DNA from: Vogesella margarita
GTDB taxonomy: Bacteria > Pseudomonadota > Gammaproteobacteria > Burkholderiales > Chromobacteriaceae
Reading direction: 5' to 3'
Assembly (NCBI RefSeq): GCF_028548475.1
Contig: NZ_JAQQLE010000002.1
Location: forward strand, 62,001 to 126,000
DNA: 64,000 bases
Of the stretch, positions 44,050 through 53,167 are shown one piece after another (the stretch's first letter is position 1; every line of letters starts with the position of its first letter). The notes below the pieces were generated by a model. That model had not been told where the DNA came from. It saw only the letters and a list, made by a program, of their open reading frames with translations, and searched no databases. The translations under genes were made by a program, and so were the position numbers.

Positions 44050-44562
44050 TCAGGGCGCGGGCGCTTCCAGCACCGCCAGCAGCTGGCGCAGGCCGGCGTC
44101 GAGCGCGGCGTGGGGTTCGGCGGGCAGCGGCGCGAGGATGGTTGCCATGTTGGCGACGTGGGCATCCAGCGCCGCCTCGACCAGCGCCAGCCCGTCCGGG
44201 GTCAGCCGCACCAGCAGGCTGCGCGCGTCGGCCGGGTTGGGCAGCCGTTCCACCAGCCCGCGCTCGGCCAGCAGCTGCAGCTGGCGCGTCATGGTGCCGG
44301 ACGACAGCATCAGGCTGGAAAACAGCGCGGTGGGCGCCAGGCAGTACGGTGCGCCGCTGCGGCGCAGCGTGGCCAGCACGTCGAACTCCCAGTTGCAGAT
44401 GCCGTACTGGGCGAAGGTGTCGTTGAGCCGCTTTTGCAGCTGGCCGGCGCAGCGGGCCAGGCGGCCGATCAGCGCCATGTCGTGGGTGTCGAGGTCGGGG
44501 CGCTCGCGCTGCCACTGCGCGCGGATGGCGTCCACGGCGTCGGGGTTGGGTTGGGTGTCCAT
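44050..44562 (-). CDS. MarR-family transcriptional regulator
   Basis: 170 residues from ATG 44562 (MDTQPNPDAVDAIRAQ). Winged helix-turn-helix, with YGICNWEFDVLATLRRSGAP, LFSSLMLSSGTMTRQLQLL and RLPNPADARSLLVRLTPDG (wing). Divergent from an EamA transporter; the 93-base gap holds a perfect TCAAGATA-AA-TATCTTGA operator plus further half-sites. Likely represses itself and the transporter in response to a small toxic ligand. Confidence 0.93.
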   Translation of the reverse strand: MDTQPNPDAVDAIRAQWQRERPDLDTHDMALIGRLARCAGQLQKRLNDTFAQYGICNWEFDVLATLRRSGAPYCLAPTALFSSLMLSSGTMTRQLQLLAERGLVERLPNPADARSLLVRLTPDGLALVEAALDAHVANMATILAPLPAEPHAALDAGLRQLLAVLEAPAP

Positions 44563-44584
44563 GGCGGCTCCAGATAGCTCGTGT

Positions 44585-44640
44585 TCAAGATAAATATCTT
44601 GAGTTGAAGATAAATTGGCGATACGCTGATTATATCTTGA
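44585..44640. promoter_or_regulatory. MarR operator cluster
   Basis: TCAAGATA (44585-44592), two bases, TATCTTGA (44595-44602) is a perfect inverted repeat. Additional half-sites are GAAGATAA (44606-44613) and TATCTTGA (44633-44640). All lie between the divergent MarR and EamA genes. Confidence 0.75.
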
Positions 44641-44655
44641 ATGGGAGATAAATCC

Positions 44656-45528
44656 GTGACGACCGCTTCCCGCCTGTGGCGCGACACCCTGCTGACGGCC
44701 ATCGTGCCGCTGATCTGGGGCTCGACTTATCTGGTAACCACGCAATGGCTGCCGCCCGGCCTGCCGCTGACCGCCGGTGTGCTGCGCGTGCTGCCGGCCG
44801 GCCTGCTGCTGTTGCTGTGGACGCGGCATCTGCCGCAAAAGCAGGAGTGGCCGCGGCTGCTGTTGCTGTCGCTGCTGAACATCGGCGCCTTCCAGGCCTT
44901 GTTGTTTGTCGCCGCCTACCGCCTGCCCGGTGGCATCGCCGCGGTGCTGGGCGCGATCCAGCCGCTGCTGATGATGGGGCTGCTGTGGGGGCTGGAGCGG
45001 CAGACGCCGCGGCCGCTGGTGTTGCTGGCCGCCTGCGCCGGCCTTGCCGGCATGGTGGTGCTGCTGAACGCCGGCAACGCGCAGTGGGACGGCCTGGGTG
45101 TGCTGGCCGCCGCCGGCGGCGCGGTGGTGATGGCGCTGGGCATGTACCTGGCGCGGCGCTGGGGCAGCAGCCTGCCCTTGCTGGCGCTGACCGGCTGGCA
45201 GCTGGCGCTGGGCGGGCTGATGCTGCTACCGGCGGCGCTGTGGCTGGACCCGCCGCTGCCGGCGCTGTCCGCGGCCAACGTGGCGGGCTACGCCTACCTG
45301 TCGCTGGTGGGCGCGCTGCTGGCCTACGGCCTGTGGTTCCGCGGCCTGCGCCTGCTGCCGCCGGTGGCGGTATCGGCACTGGGCCTGCTCAGCCCGCTGG
45401 CGGCGGTAATCCTGGGCTGGCTGGCGCTGGGGCAAAGCCTGCACGGCTGGATGCTGACGGGCATGGTGACGGTGCTGGCCAGCGTGCTGGCGGTGCAGCT
45501 CTTCAGCCAGCAACCGGCACGGGCCTGA
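44656..45528 (+). CDS. EamA-family exporter next to MarR
   Basis: 290 residues from GTG 44656, which has GGGAG eight bases upstream; an in-frame ATG at 44641 lacks a ribosome site. Ten hydrophobic helices in two EamA repeats: IVPLIWGSTYLVTTQWLPPG at the start and LLSPLAAVILGWLALGQSL in the second repeat. Similar transporters export amino acids, toxins or purine derivatives. The divergent MarR regulator and its operators suggest inducible efflux. Confidence 0.88.
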   Translation: MTTASRLWRDTLLTAIVPLIWGSTYLVTTQWLPPGLPLTAGVLRVLPAGLLLLLWTRHLPQKQEWPRLLLLSLLNIGAFQALLFVAAYRLPGGIAAVLGAIQPLLMMGLLWGLERQTPRPLVLLAACAGLAGMVVLLNAGNAQWDGLGVLAAAGGAVVMALGMYLARRWGSSLPLLALTGWQLALGGLMLLPAALWLDPPLPALSAANVAGYAYLSLVGALLAYGLWFRGLRLLPPVAVSALGLLSPLAAVILGWLALGQSLHGWMLTGMVTVLASVLAVQLFSQQPARA

Positions 45529-45540
45529 GCGGCCGGCACG

Positions 45541-45990
45541 TCAGGCCGGCTTGCTCTCGGCGGCCAGCCGCCGGTAGATGTCCGGCTCCACCTTTTCCAT
45601 GATGCGCTCCGGCGCGCTGAGCGCGGCAAAGCCGAACTGCGCGTACAGGCCGTGGGCATCAGCAGTGGCCAGCATAAAGCGGCGCAGGTTCTGCAGTTGC
45701 GGGTGCGCCTGGATAAAGGCCATCAGCGCCTTGCCCGTGCCCTGGTCGCGCACGCTGTCCAGCACGAACACGTCGCCGAGGTAGGCGAAGGTGGCGTAGT
45801 CGCTGATCACGCGCGCAAACGCCACCTGGCGGCCGTGCTCGTCGTAGCCTCCGATGCACAGCGCGCCGTCCAGCGAGCGCTCGAAGATGTCGCGCGGCAG
45901 GCCGCGCGCCCAGTAGGATTCGCCGCTCAGGTAGCGGTACACCATGTCGCGGTCCAGCCGCTGCTTGTCGGTATCGAATGTGATGGCCAT
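45541..45990 (-). CDS. GNAT-family N-acetyltransferase
   Basis: 149 residues. The acetyl-CoA binding region is VFVLDSVRDQGTGKALMAFIQ (about residues 72-92), followed by MLATADAHGLYAQFGF. The N-terminal part contains YWARGLPRDIFERSL and the substrate side. The substrate is unknown. Convergent with the EamA gene. Confidence 0.88.
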   Translation of the reverse strand: MAITFDTDKQRLDRDMVYRYLSGESYWARGLPRDIFERSLDGALCIGGYDEHGRQVAFARVISDYATFAYLGDVFVLDSVRDQGTGKALMAFIQAHPQLQNLRRFMLATADAHGLYAQFGFAALSAPERIMEKVEPDIYRRLAAESKPA

Positions 45991-46081
45991 GTTGCTCTCC
46001 GGTCGAGCCTGTCACGCTACTGCCGGCAGGCGGTGGCGACAAGCGGTGCGGTCAGAACACAGTGTGAAGCCCGAGGCCAAA

Positions 46082-46122
46082 AGCAATGCGGCCAACCTTG
46101 CCTCAAGGTTGGCCGCATGTTC
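46082..46122. terminator. Terminator made of inverted uptake-like 13-mers
   Basis: Exact copies at 46087-46099 and 46105-46117 with a five-base loop. It lies 14 bases downstream of the rarD stop and ends leftward transcripts. Confidence 0.75.
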
Positions 46123-46138
46123 TTTACGCGATGCTGAT

Positions 46139-47047
46139 TTACGCCTGCTGCAGGCGGCGTTGCTTCCAGTAGCCCAGCAGCCCGGCACCGGAGTACAGCG
46201 CCAGCCCGCTCCAGATCAGCGCGAAGCCGACGGCGCGTTCCGGGCCGAACGGCTCCTGGTACAGCAGCACGCCCAGCAGCAGCTGGATGCTGGGACCGAG
46301 GTACTGGATCAGGCCGACGGTGGCCAGCTTCAGTCGCCGCGCGCCGCTGGCAAACAACAGCAGCGGGATGGCGGTGACGACACCACCGCCGATCAGCAGC
46401 AGGTCGGTGGTGACACCGAGGTGGCCGAAGCCGCCGCTGCCCCTGGATTCGAACCACAGCAGCGCTGCCGCCGCCAGCGGCAGCATCAGAAAGGTTTCCA
46501 GCGCCAGCCCTTCCAGCGACGGCAGCGACGCCTGCTTGCGCAACAGGCCGTAGACACCGAAGGTGCCGGCCAGCCCCAGCGCCACCCACGGCAGGCTGCC
46601 GACGCCGATGGTGATCCACGCCACGCCGAGGGCGGCGAGGCCGACGGCGCCGGCCTGCGGCCGCGTCAGCCGCTCGCCGAGGAAGAAGCGCCCCAGCAGC
46701 ACGTTGACCAGCGGATTGATGAAGTAGCCGAGGCTGGCCTCCACCACGCGGCCGTCGTTGACCGCCCAGATATAGATCAGCCAGTTCAGCGACAGCAGGA
46801 AGGAGGACAGCGCGAAAATGCCGAGGCGGCGCGTGTCGCGCACGCTGTCGGCCAGCCAGCCCCAGTTGCGCTGCAGCAGCAGGACCAGCGCCACGAACAC
46901 GGCCGACCACACGATGCGGTGACACAGGATCTGCAAGGCCGGCACGTCGTGCAGCGGCTTCCAGTACAGCGGGAACAGGCCCCAGATGAAGAAGGCGCCG
47001 ACGGCATAGAGCACGCCGCGCGAGGTTTCCTGACGGGAGGTAGGCAT
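46139..47047 (-). CDS. rarD: RarD-type EamA permease
   Basis: 302 residues from ATG 47047 (MPTSRQETSRGVLYAVGAF). The family-specific N-terminus GVLYAVGAFFIWGLFPLYWK and HRIVWSAVFVALVLL identify RarD. Further conserved segments are NWLIYIWAVNDGRVVEASLGYFINPL and LIQYLGPSIQLLLGVLLYQEPF. Ten hydrophobic helices; transported substrate unknown. Confidence 0.9.
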   Translation of the reverse strand: MPTSRQETSRGVLYAVGAFFIWGLFPLYWKPLHDVPALQILCHRIVWSAVFVALVLLLQRNWGWLADSVRDTRRLGIFALSSFLLSLNWLIYIWAVNDGRVVEASLGYFINPLVNVLLGRFFLGERLTRPQAGAVGLAALGVAWITIGVGSLPWVALGLAGTFGVYGLLRKQASLPSLEGLALETFLMLPLAAAALLWFESRGSGGFGHLGVTTDLLLIGGGVVTAIPLLLFASGARRLKLATVGLIQYLGPSIQLLLGVLLYQEPFGPERAVGFALIWSGLALYSGAGLLGYWKQRRLQQA

Positions 47048-47421
47048 GGGAGGCACCGCAAAGGTTGGCCGCAGCGGGCTTGTGGCCGACGGCGGCAGGG
47101 TCAAGGAAGCACTCTACCCCCCGGCGACGGTCTACTCAATGGTGGGGGCGAAACGCTGTGTTCTGCCGCCGCCAGCAGCCGCGCATGCTGCACTGGCACA
47201 TAAGCCGCACCTATCGCGTTGAAACGACAATTATATTGACGTTTACGTTTACGTCACCTAGTCTGCGCCCAGTAGCCGCGCCGCCATCCGCGCGCCGGCC
47301 GCCACCACAAAAAGACGCCGCAGGCGCTACAACTAGAGATAGAGATTGCCAGCAAGCGCCGCCCACAAGGCCGCGCCTCGCCCCCGTTGCCACAAGCACA
47401 GAGAATGATGGAGGAGAAACC
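47048..47421 (+). promoter_or_regulatory. 374-base spacer with promoter of the indolepyruvate oxidoreductase gene
   Basis: Contains an exact uptake-like 13-mer (47061-47073). TGGCACATAAGCCGCA (47194-47209) has GG and GC ten bases apart like a sigma-54 promoter. TGACGTTTACGTTTACGTCA (47237-47256) has inverted TGACGT/ACGTCA ends, resembling the operators reported for the MerR-family regulator LiuR of branched-chain amino-acid catabolism. I see no gene. Confidence 0.45.
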
Positions 47422-50400
47422 ATGTCGATTCGCCATGTCGAACTGGAAGACAAGTACACGGCCGCTACCGGACAGGTATTGCTGAACGGCATCCAGGCGC
47501 TGGTGCGCCTGCCGATGATGCAGCAGGAGCGCGACCGCGCCGCCGGCCTCAATACCGCCGGCTACGTCACCGGCTACCGCGGCTCGCCGCTGGGCAACGT
47601 CGACCAGACCATGCAGAAGGCGGAGAAATACCTCAAGGCGCACAACGTGGTGTTTCACCCCGGCCTGAACGAGGACCTCGCCGCCACCGCGGTGTGGGGC
47701 ACGCAGCAGGTCAACATGTTCGACGGCGCCAAGTACGAAGGCGTGTACGCGCTGTGGTACGGCAAGGGCCCCGGTGTGGACCGCTCCGGCGACGTGATCA
47801 AGCACGGCAACGTGGCCGGCACCAGCAAGCACGGCGGCGTGCTGCTGATCTGCGGCGACGACCACGCGGCGAAATCCTCCACCTTCCCGCACCAGTCCGA
47901 CCACATCCTGGCCGCCAGCATGATCCCGGTGCTGTCGCCGTCCGGCGTGCAGGAAGTGATCGACTACGGCCTGCACGGCTGGGCGATGAGCCGCTACTCC
48001 GGCTGCTGGGTGTCGATCAAGGCGATCACCGACACCATCGAAAGCTCGGCGGTGGTCGACATCAGCCCGGACCGCGTCAAGACCATCATCCCGGAAGACT
48101 TCCCGCTGCCGCCGGACGGCCTGTCCATCCGCTGGCCGGACACCCCGCTGGCGCAGGAAAAGCGCGTGCTGCACCACCGCCTGTACGCGGCGCTGGCCTA
48201 CGCCCGCGTCAACAAGCTGAACCATGTGACGCTGGATTCGCCGAAGGCGCGCCTGGGCATCATTACCTGTGGCAAGAGCTACCTGGACGTGATGCAGGCG
48301 CTGGACGACCTCGGCATCGACGAGCAACTGGCCGCCGACATCGGCCTGCGCATCTTCAAGGTGGGCATGGTGTGGCCGCTGGAGCCGGAAGGCGTGCGCG
48401 AATTCGCGCAGGGCCTGGACGAGATCCTGGTGATCGAGGAAAAACGCCAGATCATCGAATACCAATTGAAAGAGCAGCTGTACAACTGGCGCGACGACGT
48501 GCGTCCGCGCGTGGTGGGCAAGTTCGCCGAGAAAGGCGAATGGGCGCTGCCGCACGGCGACTGGCTGCTGCCGGCCGCCGGCGAACTGACCCCGGCGATG
48601 ATCGCGCGCGCCATCGCCAGCCGGCTGGCCAACATCTTCGACAGCCCGGTGATCCACGACCGGCTGAAGTTCTACGACGACAAGGAAGCGCAGCTGGTGC
48701 AGCCGCGCGAGGCGATCGCCCGTGTGCCGCACTACTGCTCCGGCTGTCCGCACAACACCTCCACCAAGGTGCCGGAAGGCAGCCGCGCGGTGGCCGGCAT
48801 CGGCTGCCACTACATGGCGCACTGGATCGAGGGCGACAGCACCAAGACCTTCACCCAGATGGGCGGCGAAGGCATCACCTGGCTGGGCCAGGCGCCGTTC
48901 ACCACCACCAAGCACATCTTCACCAACCTGGGCGACGGCACCTACTTCCATTCCGGCCTGTTGGCGATCCGCGCTGCGGTGGCCGGCAAGGTGAACATCA
49001 CCTACAAGATTCTCTACAACGATGCGGTGGCCATGACCGGCGGCCAACATGTGGACGGCTACCTCGACGTGCCGATGATCACCCGCCAGGTGCACGCCGA
49101 AGGGGTTGGCCGCATCGTGATCACCAGCGACGACCCGGACAAGTACCGCACCGCACACGGCCTGAAGGAAGGCCTGGCGCCGGGGGTGGAGGTGTTCCAC
49201 CGTCGCGAACTGGACCGCATCCAGAAGGAGCTGCGCGAGATCGAGGGCGTGACCATCCTGATCCACGACCAGACCTGTGCCGCCGAGAAGCGCCGCCGCC
49301 GCAAGCGCGGCGAATTCCCCGACCCGGACCGCCGCGTGTTCATCAATGAGCGCGTGTGCGAGGGCTGTGGCGACTGCAGCAAGAAATCCGGCTGTCTGTC
49401 GGTACTGCCGGTGGAAACCGCGCTCGGCCGCAAGCGCAAGATCGACCAGAGCAGCTGCAACAAGGACTTCAGCTGCGTCGAGGGCTTCTGCCCGAGTTTC
49501 GTGTCGGTATCCGGCGCCAAGCTGAAAAAATCCGGCGGCAACAAGGCCGGCCTCGACCATATGGGCGCGCTGCCGGCGCCACGGCTGCCGGCGCTGCACG
49601 AGCCGTATGGCATCATGATCACCGGCGTCGGCGGCACCGGCGTGGTTACCATCGGCCAGGTGCTGGCGATGGCCGCCCACCTCGACAACAAGGGTATCAC
49701 CGTGCTGGACATGGCCGGCCTCGCGCAGAAGGGCGGCTCGGTGTGGTCGCACGTGCGCATCGCCGACAGCCAGGACAAGCTGCACGCGGTGCGTATCGCC
49801 GCCGGCGACGCCAACCTGGTGCTGGGCTGCGACCTGGTGGTCACCGCCGCCGAGGAAGCGCTGGCCAAGATGCGCGAGGGCTTCAGCCACGTGGTGGTCA
49901 ACAGCTACGAATCGCCGACCAGCGCCTTCCTGAAGAACCCGGACGTGCGCTTCCCGGCGCGGGCGATGAAGGACGCGATCATCGAATCGGTCGGCGGCAG
50001 CCATTTCTCCGAGGTCAACGCCACCCGCATCGCCACCGCGCTGCAGGGCGACGCCATTGCGGCCAACATGTTCATGCTCGGCTACGCCTGGCAGCAGGGG
50101 CTGGTGCCGGTGTCGCTGGAAGCGATCATGAAGGCCATCGAGCTGAACGGCGCCGCGGTGAAGTTCAACCAGGACGCCTTCACCTGGGGCCGTCACGCCG
50201 CGCACGACCTGCAGCGCGTCGAGACGCTGGTGTCGCCGTCGGCGGTGGTGCAATTCGTTCCACGTGAAACCGTGGACGGCGTGCTGCACCATCGCAGCAA
50301 GGAGCTGGTCGCCTATCAGGACGAAAAACTGGCCGAGCGCTACAAGGCGCTGGTAGCCAGGGTGCAGGCTGCCGAAGAGCAGGCCAAGCCCGGCAGCAGC

Positions 50401-50916
50401 GCGCTGGCACTGGCGGTGGCGAAGCACTACTACCACCTGCTGGCCTACAAGGACGAGTACGAAGTGGCGCGCCTGTACAGCGACGGCGTGTTCCAGCGCG
50501 ATCTGGCGGCGCAGTTCGATGGCGACCTGAAGCTGACCTTCCACTTCGGTGCCAGCTGGATGACCGGCCACCAGCCGCGCAAGATCAACCTCGGCCAGTG
50601 GGCACTGAAGGCGATGGGCGTGATCGCCCGCTTCAAGAGCCTGCGCGGCACCGCGCTGGACCCGTTCGGCTACCAGGCCGACCGCAAGCTGGAGCGGCAG
50701 CTGATCGTCGAGTTCGAGACGCTGGTGGACGAGCTGTGCGGCAAGCTGACTGCGGCCAACCTGGACACCGCCACCGAGATGGTCAAGCAGTACGAAGGCA
50801 TTCGCGGCTTCGGCCATGTCAAGGACGCCGGCCTCGCCAGCGCCCGCGGCAAGCTGGCGACGCTGCGGCAGGCGTTCGAGGCGTCACCGCGCACCGGCAA
50901 GGGCGCCGTGGCGTAA
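47422..50916 (+). CDS. Indolepyruvate:ferredoxin oxidoreductase, fused alpha-beta type
   Basis: 1164 residues from ATG 47422, with GGAGGAG upstream. Oxidatively decarboxylates aryl- or branched-chain 2-ketoacids to acyl-CoA with ferredoxin. N-terminal pyruvate-ferredoxin-type domain (residues 30-440) with YVTGYRGSPLGNVDQ. Central TPP domain (about residues 435-620) with YCSGCPHNTS, GGEGITWLG and GDGTYFHSGL. A Cys-rich 4Fe-4S segment near residue 645 (CEGCGDCSKKSGC) and CNKDFSCVEGFC. C-terminal gamma domain (about residues 725-925) with GVGGTGVVTIGQVLAMAA. Monocistronic; links to the amino-acid degradation theme of the window. Three uptake-like copies lie inside. Confidence 0.95.
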   Translation: MSIRHVELEDKYTAATGQVLLNGIQALVRLPMMQQERDRAAGLNTAGYVTGYRGSPLGNVDQTMQKAEKYLKAHNVVFHPGLNEDLAATAVWGTQQVNMFDGAKYEGVYALWYGKGPGVDRSGDVIKHGNVAGTSKHGGVLLICGDDHAAKSSTFPHQSDHILAASMIPVLSPSGVQEVIDYGLHGWAMSRYSGCWVSIKAITDTIESSAVVDISPDRVKTIIPEDFPLPPDGLSIRWPDTPLAQEKRVLHHRLYAALAYARVNKLNHVTLDSPKARLGIITCGKSYLDVMQALDDLGIDEQLAADIGLRIFKVGMVWPLEPEGVREFAQGLDEILVIEEKRQIIEYQLKEQLYNWRDDVRPRVVGKFAEKGEWALPHGDWLLPAAGELTPAMIARAIASRLANIFDSPVIHDRLKFYDDKEAQLVQPREAIARVPHYCSGCPHNTSTKVPEGSRAVAGIGCHYMAHWIEGDSTKTFTQMGGEGITWLGQAPFTTTKHIFTNLGDGTYFHSGLLAIRAAVAGKVNITYKILYNDAVAMTGGQHVDGYLDVPMITRQVHAEGVGRIVITSDDPDKYRTAHGLKEGLAPGVEVFHRRELDRIQKELREIEGVTILIHDQTCAAEKRRRRKRGEFPDPDRRVFINERVCEGCGDCSKKSGCLSVLPVETALGRKRKIDQSSCNKDFSCVEGFCPSFVSVSGAKLKKSGGNKAGLDHMGALPAPRLPALHEPYGIMITGVGGTGVVTIGQVLAMAAHLDNKGITVLDMAGLAQKGGSVWSHVRIADSQDKLHAVRIAAGDANLVLGCDLVVTAAEEALAKMREGFSHVVVNSYESPTSAFLKNPDVRFPARAMKDAIIESVGGSHFSEVNATRIATALQGDAIAANMFMLGYAWQQGLVPVSLEAIMKAIELNGAAVKFNQDAFTWGRHAAHDLQRVETLVSPSAVVQFVPRETVDGVLHHRSKELVAYQDEKLAERYKALVARVQAAEEQAKPGSSALALAVAKHYYHLLAYKDEYEVARLYSDGVFQRDLAAQFDGDLKLTFHFGASWMTGHQPRKINLGQWALKAMGVIARFKSLRGTALDPFGYQADRKLERQLIVEFETLVDELCGKLTAANLDTATEMVKQYEGIRGFGHVKDAGLASARGKLATLRQAFEASPRTGKGAVA
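49103..49114 (+). repeat. Uptake-like repeat, variant copy
   Basis: GGGTTGGCCGCA within the indolepyruvate oxidoreductase gene, read as Val-Gly-Arg. Confidence 0.6.
50058..50067 (-). repeat. Uptake-like repeat, core copy
   Basis: TGCGGCCAAC core within the same gene, read as Ala-Ala-Asn. Confidence 0.5.
50751..50762 (-). repeat. Uptake-like repeat, 12-base copy
   Basis: TGCGGCCAACCT near the 3' end of the same gene, read as Ala-Ala-Asn-Leu. Confidence 0.65.
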
Positions 50917-50940
50917 CGGGCAATGTTTGAGGGTGTTTGA

Positions 50941-50966
50941 GCGGGCCAGCCGGCCCGCTTTTTTTA
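50941..50966 (+). terminator. Rho-independent terminator after the indolepyruvate oxidoreductase
   Basis: GCGGGCC (50941-50947) pairs with GGCCCGC (50952-50958), followed by seven or more T. Confidence 0.9.
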
Positions 50967-50976
50967 TGGCCGCCGT

Positions 50977-51204
50977 TCAGGACGGGAACAGGCTCAGCCG
51001 GCGCGCGCCTTCCACCGCCTGTTCCATATTGTTGCTCTCGTCCTGCCACACCCACACCTTGTGCAGCGGGTCGAACGCTTCCACCAGCCACAGTCGGCTG
51101 CCGGTGCCCAGCGCGATCAGCCGCGCGCGGGTCGGTCGCTGGTAATTGAACACCACCGCATCGCTGGTAACCGGGGTGTTGCTGCTGGCAGGCAGGGATC
51201 GCAT
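50977..51204 (-). CDS. Small hypothetical protein
   Basis: 75 residues (MRSLPASSNTPVTSDAVVF). Soluble, with a Trp-rich beta-like core (SRLWLVEAFDPLHKVWVWQDE) and no known domain. Convergent with the indolepyruvate oxidoreductase gene and close to its terminator. The regular amino-acid composition supports it being a real gene, but the family is not recognised. Confidence 0.55.
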   Translation of the reverse strand: MRSLPASSNTPVTSDAVVFNYQRPTRARLIALGTGSRLWLVEAFDPLHKVWVWQDESNNMEQAVEGARRLSLFPS

Positions 51205-51366
51205 GGCAAGACTCCATCAGGATAATGTTGTTGCAATGCAAAAGCCGTGCCAGGTTCAGTACGGCACCGGCCTTGCCGCCATTGGCCGGGATGTGATGCT
51301 GCGGTGCGGCGTAAAACGTACTGCACCGGGATAAGGCACGACTACGTCTTCTGGCGCCTTGTATTT

Positions 51367-51383
51367 ATATCGTAATGCGATAT
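51367..51383. promoter_or_regulatory. ATATCG/CGATAT inverted repeat upstream of the YIP1-like gene
   Basis: ATATCG (51367-51372), five bases, CGATAT (51378-51383), in an AT-rich patch about 60 bases before the start; a promoter or operator candidate. Confidence 0.35.
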
Positions 51384-51442
51384 ATTTCAGGAGAGGACGC
51401 GCCCCGTCGTGCCCGTCCGCCACGTCAGCAAGGAGTGTCGCC

Positions 51443-52006
51443 ATGACCCCGCTTACCCCGCTTCGCATGTTGCTGTCCTCGCATCACGGCTGGGACGAAA
51501 TCGCCCACCACCATGCCTCGACTGCCCGGTCCTTCTTCCGCATCGTGCTGCCGGCCTCGCTGTTCGCCGCCGGCATGCTGCTGTACGCCGCCTATTTCAA
51601 CGGCGAGGTGTACGCGCCGCAGGTGCCGCTGGCGCAGTGGCAGGCGGTGATCGTGCTGTTCCTGCTGCTGAACTGGTTCAGCGTGCACCTGATGGCCGGT
51701 TTCATCCGCATGGCGGTGCACGCCGAGGCGCGGCCGCCGTACGCCGACTGCTACCGGCTGGCGGCGCTGGCACCACTGCCGATCTGGCTGTCGGCGCTGT
51801 CGCTGCTGGTGCCGATGCCGTTCTTCAATATGGCGATCGGCCTGCTGGGGCTGCTGGCCTCCGGCCTGCTGATCTATCACGGCCTGGACGCACTGTTCGA
51901 GCATGAGGACTCGGTGCGCACCGAATCGCTGGCCTACACCGTGTTCACCGTCGGCGCCCTGTTGTGGGCGGTGCTGGTGGCCCTGATCGCGGTACCACTG
52001 CTATGA
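51443..52006 (+). CDS. YIP1-like (DUF1282) membrane protein
   Basis: 187 residues from ATG 51443, with AAGGAG upstream. About five hydrophobic helices after an amphipathic N-terminus (LRMLLSSHHGWDEIAHHH). Features VHLMAGFIRMAVHAEARPPYADCYRLAALAPLPIWLSAL resemble YIP1-family integral membrane proteins. Function unknown. The DUF488 gene starts 11 bases after its stop. Confidence 0.75.
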   Translation: MTPLTPLRMLLSSHHGWDEIAHHHASTARSFFRIVLPASLFAAGMLLYAAYFNGEVYAPQVPLAQWQAVIVLFLLLNWFSVHLMAGFIRMAVHAEARPPYADCYRLAALAPLPIWLSALSLLVPMPFFNMAIGLLGLLASGLLIYHGLDALFEHEDSVRTESLAYTVFTVGALLWAVLVALIAVPLL

Positions 52007-52017
52007 GGACGCCCGAG

Positions 52018-52452
52018 ATGAGTTCAGAGATGAGTTCCGCCATCCAGCTGCTGCCGGCCAGCCAGTGCCCGGCGCAACGCGACAACGTGTTCCTGCTTGC
52101 CGCACGCTGGCCGGCGGGGCTGCCCCGCGGCAGCCTGCCGCGGGCACGGTGGTTGCCGCGCGCGCTGCCGGCGCCGGGGCTGCAGGCCTGGCTGCGCCGT
52201 GACCCGCTGCGTTACGCACTGTTCTGCGATACCTACTGGGCCGATCTCGCGGCCAACCCGCCGCGCTGGCAGGCACTGCTGCAGGCCGCTGCCGAGGGCG
52301 GCGTAGTGCTGCTGTACGATGGCGAGGACGGCCTGCACAACCCGGTGCGGGCGCTGGCGCGTTTCCTGGAGGCGCGCCTGGCGGCACAGGACTACTGGCA
52401 CGACGCCGCCCGGCGCAGCTCGCCGGTGTGCTACGCCGGCCTGTCGCACTGA
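52018..52452 (+). CDS. DUF488-like protein
   Basis: 144 residues from ATG 52018, with GAGGA eight bases upstream; ATG 52003, overlapping the previous stop, is an alternative. Contains PRARWLPRALPAPGLQAWLRRDP, GGVVLLYDGEDGLHNPVRALARFLE, similar to the YeaO/DUF488 family of unknown function. Probably co-transcribed with the YIP1-like gene. Confidence 0.65.
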   Translation: MSSEMSSAIQLLPASQCPAQRDNVFLLAARWPAGLPRGSLPRARWLPRALPAPGLQAWLRRDPLRYALFCDTYWADLAANPPRWQALLQAAAEGGVVLLYDGEDGLHNPVRALARFLEARLAAQDYWHDAARRSSPVCYAGLSH

Positions 52453-52541
52453 GCATGGCGGAGGCATCGCCCGGACGCGCCGCCACGGCGGCGGCGCGGA
52501 AATCTGCTACGCTGGCGGGCTTGTTGCCTGGTGTTGCCACG

Positions 52542-52991
52542 ATGAACCCTTCCCCCCCGACTCCGCTGTCCAAGGACGACTTCGAGCGTCTGGCCGATTT
52601 TCGCTACCGCCTGCGCCTGTTCCTGCGTTTCAGCGAGGAGCTGGCGCAAAACAACGGCATCACCCCGCTGCAGTACCAGTTGCTGCTGCAACTGCGCGGC
52701 TACCCTGGGCGCGATTGGGCGACGGTAGCGGAGCTGGCACAGCGGCTGCAGTCGCACCACCACAGCGTGGTCGGGCTGGTCAGCCGTTGCGAGGCGCAGC
52801 AGCTGATCGTGCGCAAGCCGGGGCGCGAAGACCGCCGCTGCGTCGAGATCAGCCTGGCACCCAAGGGTGAGGAGCTGGTGCAGCGGCTGGCCCGCGCGCA
52901 CCGCGACGAGCTGCTGGCGCTGCGCCAGACCAGTGGTGCGCTGTCGCTGGACCTGCTGCTGCAGGCGGCACAGAGCCTGGTGCCGGACTGA
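52542..52991 (+). CDS. MarR-family transcriptional regulator
   Basis: 149 residues from ATG 52542 (MNPSPPTPLSKDDFERLAD). Winged helix with NNGITPLQYQLLLQLRGYPGRDW, VAELAQRLQSHHHSVVGLVSRCEAQQL and the wing KPGREDRRCVEISLAPKG. Lies 89 bases after the DUF488 gene, same direction, so it may regulate that small unit; the ligand is unknown. Confidence 0.9.
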   Translation: MNPSPPTPLSKDDFERLADFRYRLRLFLRFSEELAQNNGITPLQYQLLLQLRGYPGRDWATVAELAQRLQSHHHSVVGLVSRCEAQQLIVRKPGREDRRCVEISLAPKGEELVQRLARAHRDELLALRQTSGALSLDLLLQAAQSLVPD

Positions 52992-53092
52992 GGCGTCACG
53001 GCCAGCGCCGCGCCAATCCTTACGTCATGGCGGTGCGCTTATGTTGCGCTGCGATTGTTGTTTTTTGCGCTTTGCCGCCGGCAATCCGTCAT

Positions 53093-53105
53093 TGCGGCCA
53101 ACCTT
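53093..53105 (-). repeat. Uptake-like 13-mer, exact copy
   Basis: TGCGGCCAACCTT in the 176-base spacer before the GGDEF gene. Confidence 0.8.
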
Positions 53106-53167
53106 CTGCTACGTCCTTGCCATAAATCGGTATATAAATTCAGCCATCTGAATTTCCGGTGGTTTTT

